Part shown: one piece after another, positions 59,459 to 64,000 of the stretch
Numbering within the stretch: the stretch's first letter is position 1
Layout of the letters: the number at the start of each line of letters is the position of its first letter
From: Halobellus rarus
GTDB lineage: Archaea > Halobacteriota > Halobacteria > Halobacteriales > Haloferacaceae
Assembly (NCBI RefSeq): GCF_024494595.1
Contig: NZ_JANHDI010000010.1
Span: forward strand, 62,001-126,000
Reading direction: 5' to 3'
Length of the DNA stretch: 64,000 bases
Notes under the pieces: model-generated
What the model saw: only the letters and a program-made list of their open reading frames with translations
The model's database searches: none
What the model was told of the DNA's origin: nothing
Made by a program: the position numbers and the translations under genes

Positions 59459-60541
59459 TCAGTCCGACGACGCGGAGTTCCGCGGCCCCGCCGTCGCCCG
59501 CTTGTCGATCCCGGCGGCGCGGATGTCCTCGCCGCCGACCGAGGAGCGGAGTTCGTCCATCCCGTCGTCGCGGTCGATGCCGAAGTTGTCCTCGTAGAGG
59601 TCGGCGACGCGCGCCATCTCCTCGTCGGAGAGCTTCGGGACCTCCGAGGCCGCGGCCCACTCGGTGATGTCCTCCTTCGTGTGGAACGTCGGCGTCACGC
59701 TCGCGACCGCCTCGTGGCTGAGGAGGTACGCGATGGCGGCCTGGCCCATCGTGCGCTCGCCGTCCCGTTCGAGGAAGCGAAGCGTCTCGAGTTTCTCCCA
59801 GCCCGTCTCGTACCACGCGTCGGGGCGGAAGCCGCGGTGGTCGTCGAGGTCGTGGCCCGTCTCGGGCGTGACCTGCTCGTTCAGGAGGCCCGAGGAGTGC
59901 GGGACGCGCGGGATCAGACTGGTCGACGAGCCCGTCCGCTCGATGGTGTCGAGGAAGTGGTTGCCGACCTCCTGCTCGAAGAGGTTCCAAACCAGTTGGA
60001 CGGAGTCGAACTCCTCCTCGATGGCCATATCGCCCTCGGCGAGCCAGCCGATCGAGGGCCCGAGCGCCCAGCCGATCGATCTGACGAGCCCCTCCTCTTT
60101 GAGTTCGTCCAGCGCTTCCAACACATCCTCGTCGACCTCGTCGACGTTCGCGTTGTGGAGTTGGAGGACGTCGACGTACTCCATCCCCAGTCGGTCGAGG
60201 CTCTTCTCGGTCGCCGAGCGGACCCACTCGCCGGTGATCTCCTTCGGCAGTTCGCCGTGGCCCGCCTGGGGGTGGTTGTAGAAGTCGTAGCCGATCTTCG
60301 TGGCGACGGTGACGTCGTCTCGGTGTCCGTCGAGCGCCTCGCCGAGCAACTCCTCGCTGTCGCCGTGGCCGTAGACGTCGCCGGTGTCGAAGTAGGTGAT
60401 CCCCTCGTCGATGGCGTGGCGGATCAGTTCGATCGAGTCCTCGCGCGTCCGGTCGCCCCACCAGTCGGTGCCGACGACCCACGCGCCGAAGCCGACCTCG
60501 CTCACTTCGACGTCGGAATCGCCCAGCGTCTGGAAGTTCAT
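59459..60541 (-). CDS. Aldo/keto reductase family oxidoreductase
   Basis: The 360-residue NADP-dependent barrel enzyme starts MNFQTLGDSDVEVSEVGFGA. The catalytic residues are visible: Asp and Tyr in ITYFDTGDVYGHGDSEELLG, Lys in VTVATKIGYDF, and His in DVLQLHNANVD. Cofactor-side sequence is AIAYLLSHEAVASVTPTFHT. The substrate could be an aldehyde or sugar. The downstream 63-residue membrane protein gene follows after one base. Confidence 0.92.
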   Translation of the reverse strand: MNFQTLGDSDVEVSEVGFGAWVVGTDWWGDRTREDSIELIRHAIDEGITYFDTGDVYGHGDSEELLGEALDGHRDDVTVATKIGYDFYNHPQAGHGELPKEITGEWVRSATEKSLDRLGMEYVDVLQLHNANVDEVDEDVLEALDELKEEGLVRSIGWALGPSIGWLAEGDMAIEEEFDSVQLVWNLFEQEVGNHFLDTIERTGSSTSLIPRVPHSSGLLNEQVTPETGHDLDDHRGFRPDAWYETGWEKLETLRFLERDGERTMGQAAIAYLLSHEAVASVTPTFHTKEDITEWAAASEVPKLSDEEMARVADLYEDNFGIDRDDGMDELRSSVGGEDIRAAGIDKRATAGPRNSASSD

Positions 60542-60623
60542 ACCCGAACGTTGGGCGGCGATTTATTTAGAGTGTCGCCTGCTCCCGCGGGTCGGGAACG
60601 TCGGGACCGAGACCTCCGGACGA

Positions 60624-60689
60624 CCGCACGTTCGTCGATCGGACGCATTCATCGGTCGCACTCGTTCGTCGATCGGACTCGCTCGTCGA
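60624..60689. repeat. Short direct repeats after the FAD-oxidoreductase stop codon
   Basis: CGTTCGTCGATCGGAC occurs twice and CGCTCGTCGATC once, spaced about 20-30 bp, directly 3' of the minus-strand oxidoreductase. They are less regular than the repeats near 250 and 51200 but sit in the same position relative to a stop codon. Confidence 0.7.
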
Positions 60690-62081
60690 TCACCCGCGCT
60701 CGTACGCGAACAACCCGTCCGGATCGTACGTCTCGCGAACCTCCCGCAGTCGCTCGGCGTTCGCCGCGTACACGTCCTCGGCGTCGGGCGCTCGTCCGCC
60801 GGCGAAGTTCGGGAGCGTCCCGGGGATCGACGTCCGCTCGCGGAACCGACGACAGGTCTCGCGGACCCACTCGACGTTGTCCGTCGTCGCCGTCGGGTCG
60901 TCCCACGCGGCCTCGACGTTCACGACGACGTCGGCGTCGCGTCCGGCGAGCGGGGTCTCCGACTCGGGGGTCCTGCCGACCGCCCCGTGCATCGGCCAGA
61001 CGACGATCGTCGACAGCTCCGAGGGCGCGGCCGCGGCGGCCGTTCGGAGTTCGCCGATGGCGTCGTCGTCGAGCTCGGCCAGCGGCACCGACTTCCAGTA
61101 GTACCGGCGGCCGACCGGGAAGTCCCCGTCCATCATCGACTGGAGATCGGTGTAGGCCATCGTCTCGAACGACTCGGCGAACGCGTCGGGGTGACCGCGG
61201 AACGTCTCGAACTCCCGCCGGCCGACGGCCGGGTCGCCCGCGTGGACGCCGGCGACGACGAGCGCGAGGTCGCCGTGGCGGTCTGCCGGGAACTCGGCGA
61301 TCGCTGGAACGCTCGCGAAGTACGGGAACACGCAGGACTCGTCGGGTGCGTCCCGCTGGTAGCGGCGGTATTCGCGGAGCGCGTCGTCGGCGACCGCAAC
61401 GGGGAGCCACGACTCGAAGTAGGGGACGTCGTGATCGAGCGGGTGCAGGTCGAACTCGAAGGCGGTGACGACGCCGGGCGTACCGCCGCCACGGGCCGCC
61501 CAGAACAAGTCCGCGTGGCGCTCGGCGTCGGCCGTCACGCGTTCACCGCTCCCGGTGACGACCTCGATTTCGCGGAGGTTGTCCGCGGTGAACCCGTGTT
61601 TCGGCGAGAGGTAGCCCGTGCCGCCGCCGAGCGTGAGACCCGCGACGCCGGTGTCGGCGTACACGCCGCCGGGCGTCGCCAGGCCGAACGACTGCGTGGT
61701 GCGGTCGACCGTTCCCCAGGTCGCCCCCGGTCCGACGCGCGCGGTTCCCTTCTCGGGATCGACGCGCACCCACTCCATCCGCGAGCAGTCGACGACGAGG
61801 CCACCCGAGACGACAGAAGCGCCGGAGACGCTGTGACCACCGCTTCTGACCGCGATTTCGAGGTCGTGCTCGCGGGCGAAGCCGACCGCGACCCGCACGT
61901 CGTCGACGGATTCGCAGTAGGTGATCGCCGCCGGATATTCGTTTACCATCCCGTTCCAGACCCGCCGCGCCTCGTCGTAGACGTCGTCCGACGGGGCCAC
62001 GACGTCGCCGCCGAACCGTTCGGAGAGACCCCCGAGCGGGAGGCCGTCCGCGACCCGCCGAGCGTCCCGGTTCGCGTCCAT
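60690..62081 (-). CDS. FAD-linked oxidoreductase (berberine-bridge-enzyme-like)
   Basis: The 463-residue protein binds FAD through the VAO/PCMH fold: IAVRSGGHSVSGASVVSGGL holds the histidine that can be covalently linked to FAD, and VAGLTLGGGTGYLSPKHGFT follows. The cysteine used for a second covalent bond in plant and fungal enzymes is absent there. The C-terminal BBE motif, RLREVRETYDPDGLFAYERG, is typical. Substrates are often sugars or alcohols; none can be chosen. No secretion signal is seen. RNA element 4 lies upstream, divergent. Confidence 0.88.
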   Translation of the reverse strand: MDANRDARRVADGLPLGGLSERFGGDVVAPSDDVYDEARRVWNGMVNEYPAAITYCESVDDVRVAVGFAREHDLEIAVRSGGHSVSGASVVSGGLVVDCSRMEWVRVDPEKGTARVGPGATWGTVDRTTQSFGLATPGGVYADTGVAGLTLGGGTGYLSPKHGFTADNLREIEVVTGSGERVTADAERHADLFWAARGGGTPGVVTAFEFDLHPLDHDVPYFESWLPVAVADDALREYRRYQRDAPDESCVFPYFASVPAIAEFPADRHGDLALVVAGVHAGDPAVGRREFETFRGHPDAFAESFETMAYTDLQSMMDGDFPVGRRYYWKSVPLAELDDDAIGELRTAAAAAPSELSTIVVWPMHGAVGRTPESETPLAGRDADVVVNVEAAWDDPTATTDNVEWVRETCRRFRERTSIPGTLPNFAGGRAPDAEDVYAANAERLREVRETYDPDGLFAYERG

Positions 62082-62132
62082 ACGACTACCAAGCGGTCAC
62101 GTCGTTTACCGATTGGGGCGACGGCACTGAGA

Positions 62133-62139
62133 TTTATAT
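62133..62139 (+). promoter_or_regulatory. TATA box of structured RNA element 4
   Basis: TTTATAT lies exactly 30 bp upstream of GTGACGT. ACGAACGCGGGGCCAGAG follows, nearly as in copy 3. Confidence 0.75.
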
Positions 62140-62162
62140 ACGAACGCGGGGCCAGAGGCCCC

Positions 62163-62328
62163 GTGACGTAGGAGTAGTTCCGCGTCGGGCAGCGGGTGTT
62201 CGGCACGTCGACGCGGGAAGCGGCGACGACGCGGTCGCCCTCGCAGGAGCCGACGGCGCCGGTGAGGACGTCGTCGTGGGGAGTCGAGGGCGTCGCCATC
62301 GTCGCGAGCGGGGTGCCGACTGTTCGCC
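62163..62328 (+). ncRNA. Structured RNA element, copy 4 (longest)
   Basis: The 166-nt element begins GTGACGT and ends CTGTTCGCC. The hairpin is CCGCGTCG (62180-62187) with CGACGCGG (62209-62216). The loop segment TCGGCAC (62200-62206) pairs with GTGCCGA (62313-62319). Pairing can extend outward through GCGGGTG with TGTTCGC, using G-T wobbles. The extra length is a GC-rich insert between the hairpin and the 3' strand. It lies 31 bp from the 3' end of the convergent pepF gene. Confidence 0.68.
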
Positions 62329-62359
62329 AACCCGTCGGATGGCGCGAGGAGCGCCGTCT

Positions 62360-64000
62360 TCACTCCGCCGAGAGCAACTCGTCCATCCGGTCGAGGTACT
62401 CGTCGTAGACGGAGATGGCGGACTCGATCGGTTCCGAGGAGGTCATATCGACGCCGGCGGCCTCGAGGACGTCGATCGGGTACTCCGAGCCGCCGAGCGC
62501 CAGCGCCTCGCGGTAGGCCGTCGCGGCGTCATCGCCCTCTTCCAGGATCTGCTCGACGATCGCGACGGCGGCGGAGATGCCCGTCGCGTACTGGTAGACG
62601 TAGTAGTTGTAGTAGAAGTGGGGGATCCGCATCCACTCGCGGTCGATTCGGTCGTCGAGTTCGGCCGGCGCGTAAAACTCCGACTTCAGGCCGCGGTACT
62701 CCTCGTCGAACCGGTCGGGGGTGAGCGCGCCGTCGGCCTCCGCGATCTCGTGGATCCGGAGCTCGAAGTCCGCGAACATCGCCTGTCGGAACAGCGTCTG
62801 CCGGAAGCGTTCGAGGTACTCGTCGAGCACGTGCATCCGGAGTTCGTCGTCCTCGACGGTCTCGAGGAGGTGATGCGTCAGGAGCGTCTCGTTGACCGTC
62901 GAAGCCACCTCCGCGACGAAGATTGTGTAGTCCGCGTAGTGCCAGGGCTGTGCGTCTTTCGCGAGCTCGGAGTGCAGCGAGTGTCCGAGTTCGTGTGCCA
63001 GCGTGAACATCGAGGCGATGTCGTCCTGGTAGTTCATCAGGACGAACGGCTGGGTGTCGTAGGTGCCCGCGGAGAACGCCCCCGAGCGCTTGCCGCGGTT
63101 CTCGTAGACGTCGACCCAGCGCGATTCCAACCCCTCGGCGACGCGCTCCTGGTAGGCCTCGCCGAGCGGTGCGACCGAGTCCACGATGAACTCCGTCGCC
63201 TCCTCGTAACTGACGTCCAGTCCCTCGTTGCCGGTCATCGACATATACAGGTCCCACATCCGAAGGTCGTCGACGCCGAGCGCCTCCCGTTTCAACTCGG
63301 CGTGTCGGTGGAGGCTGTCGAGGTTCTCGTGCACCGTCTCGATCAGCGTGTCGTACACCTCGTCCGGGACGTTGGGGCCGTCGAGCGCCGCCTCTCGTGC
63401 GGTCTCGTAGCGCCGCGCGCGGGCGTACTTGACGTCCTTGCGGACGCTGCTCTTCAGCGAGGTCCCCACGGTGTTGCGGACCTCCCCCCACTCGTCGTAG
63501 AACCCCTCGTAGACCTCCCGCCGGAACGCGCGGTCGGGGTGCTTCTGGAGCTTCGTGAAGTTCCCCTGCGTGATCTCCACGGGCTCGCCGTCGGGGTGCT
63601 CGACCGTCGGGAACGTCATATCTGCGTTCGAGAGCATCCCGAAGATGTCGGAGGACGCGCCCGCGACCTCGCCGAGTTCAGCCAGCAGTTCCTCGATCTC
63701 CGCCGATCGGGTGTGGGGTTTCGTCCGCAGGACGTCGTCGAAGTAGTGCTCGTACTCGGCGAGTGCGGGTTCTCGATCGACGAACGACTCGACGTCGGAC
63801 TCGTCGAGCCGCTGGAGCTCCGGTTCGAGGAAGCTCACCGCCGACTGCGTCGCCGAAGAGAGGGATTCGGCCTTCGCGCTCATCGCCTGATACTCCTGGT
63901 TCCGCGTGTCCTCGGCGCTCCGCAGGTTGGCGTAACTGACGACCTTCGAGACCTCGCGGAGGAGTTCCTCCCGCAGTTCGAGCAGTTCCAGAAGCGTCTC
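62360..64000 (-). CDS. pepF: Oligoendopeptidase F (5' end outside the window)
   Basis: At least 547 residues of an M3-family zinc oligopeptidase are present; the frame is open to the window edge. The last bases encode RKxASY-like VSKVVSYANLRSAEDTRNQE, typical of residues about 60-85 of PepF, so only a short N-terminal piece is missing. The active site LAHELGHSLHSELAKDAQ and the third ligand region TIFVAEVASTVNETLL are intact, followed by HFYYNYYVYQYATGISAA. It degrades oligopeptides in the cytoplasm. The internal ATG at 63883 is not the real start. Confidence 0.94.
   Translation of the reverse strand, partial: ETLLELLELREELLREVSKVVSYANLRSAEDTRNQEYQAMSAKAESLSSATQSAVSFLEPELQRLDESDVESFVDREPALAEYEHYFDDVLRTKPHTRSAEIEELLAELGEVAGASSDIFGMLSNADMTFPTVEHPDGEPVEITQGNFTKLQKHPDRAFRREVYEGFYDEWGEVRNTVGTSLKSSVRKDVKYARARRYETAREAALDGPNVPDEVYDTLIETVHENLDSLHRHAELKREALGVDDLRMWDLYMSMTGNEGLDVSYEEATEFIVDSVAPLGEAYQERVAEGLESRWVDVYENRGKRSGAFSAGTYDTQPFVLMNYQDDIASMFTLAHELGHSLHSELAKDAQPWHYADYTIFVAEVASTVNETLLTHHLLETVEDDELRMHVLDEYLERFRQTLFRQAMFADFELRIHEIAEADGALTPDRFDEEYRGLKSEFYAPAELDDRIDREWMRIPHFYYNYYVYQYATGISAAVAIVEQILEEGDDAATAYREALALGGSEYPIDVLEAAGVDMTSSEPIESAISVYDEYLDRMDELLSAE

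Noticed and set aside
10848-62328. RNA elements as protein-coding micro-genes or as transposable elements
   Set aside because: Minus-strand frames across the copies give superficially similar peptides, but lengths and frames are disrupted by variable inserts. No terminal inverted repeats or target duplications flank the copies.

Overview
The window is a stretch of a haloarchaeal chromosome. The evidence is high GC with strongly acidic proteins, TATA-type promoters, many haloarchaea-restricted small proteins, ubiquitin-like modifier-type and PDCD5/S19e genes, class I lysyl-tRNA synthetase, a PitA-type chlorite dismutase/monooxygenase fusion and type A RNase P RNA. Gene content resembles the Haloferacales, but the sequence alone does not fix a genus. 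No transposase, integrase, phage gene or CRISPR array was found.

Layout. 0-6 kb: partial DUF6360-like gene, nitrite/sulfite reductase with a 25-bp tandem repeat across its stop codon, small proteins, a DUF7119-like DNA-binding protein and a PAS histidine kinase. 6.2-6.8 kb: tRNA-Lys(TTT) followed by a gene-free stretch holding two more copies of its 3' end. 6.8-18.3 kb: CoA-disulfide reductase-like flavoprotein, glycerol kinase, nitrilase-family hydrolase, dihydroorotase, lipoate ligase-like protein, a lipoprotein metalloprotease, and nicotinamidase-like plus nicotinate phosphoribosyltransferase genes (NAD salvage). 18.5-20.7 kb: RNase P RNA, a second lipoprotein metalloprotease and a small hypothetical. 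20.8-24.1 kb: glyoxylate-shunt genes aceA and aceB, preceded by an unusual repeat-containing 136-residue protein and an AT-rich divergent promoter. 24.1-31.8 kb: beta-CASP hydrolase, acetamidase/formamidase, SAMP-like protein, DUF5789/DUF5806-like proteins, universal stress proteins and a membrane protein. 31.9-37.8 kb: an envelope cluster of GT-C-like glycosyltransferase plus arylsulfotransferase-like protein, divergent from a rearranged solute-binding lipoprotein plus PAP2 phosphatase. 38-48 kb: stress proteins, DHH phosphoesterase, truA, hisS, DMT transporter, PP-loop protein, PDCD5, S19e and a flippase-like protein. 48-64 kb: thiL, two site-2 proteases, MoaE fusion, pyrH, lysS, pitA, aldo/keto reductase, FAD oxidoreductase and a partial pepF.

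The most interesting signal is a family of four intergenic elements, all on the + strand (near 10.85, 30.3, 39.93 and 62.16 kb). Each has a TATA box exactly 30 bp upstream of a conserved GTGACGT, then a GC hairpin whose loop pairs with a downstream segment ending in CTGTTCGC. The pairing is kept by compensatory changes, so these look like copies of one structured, independently transcribed RNA that I do not recognise. Other points of interest are the circularly permuted solute-binding protein, the repeat protein upstream of isocitrate lyase, and the duplicated tRNA-Lys 3' ends.
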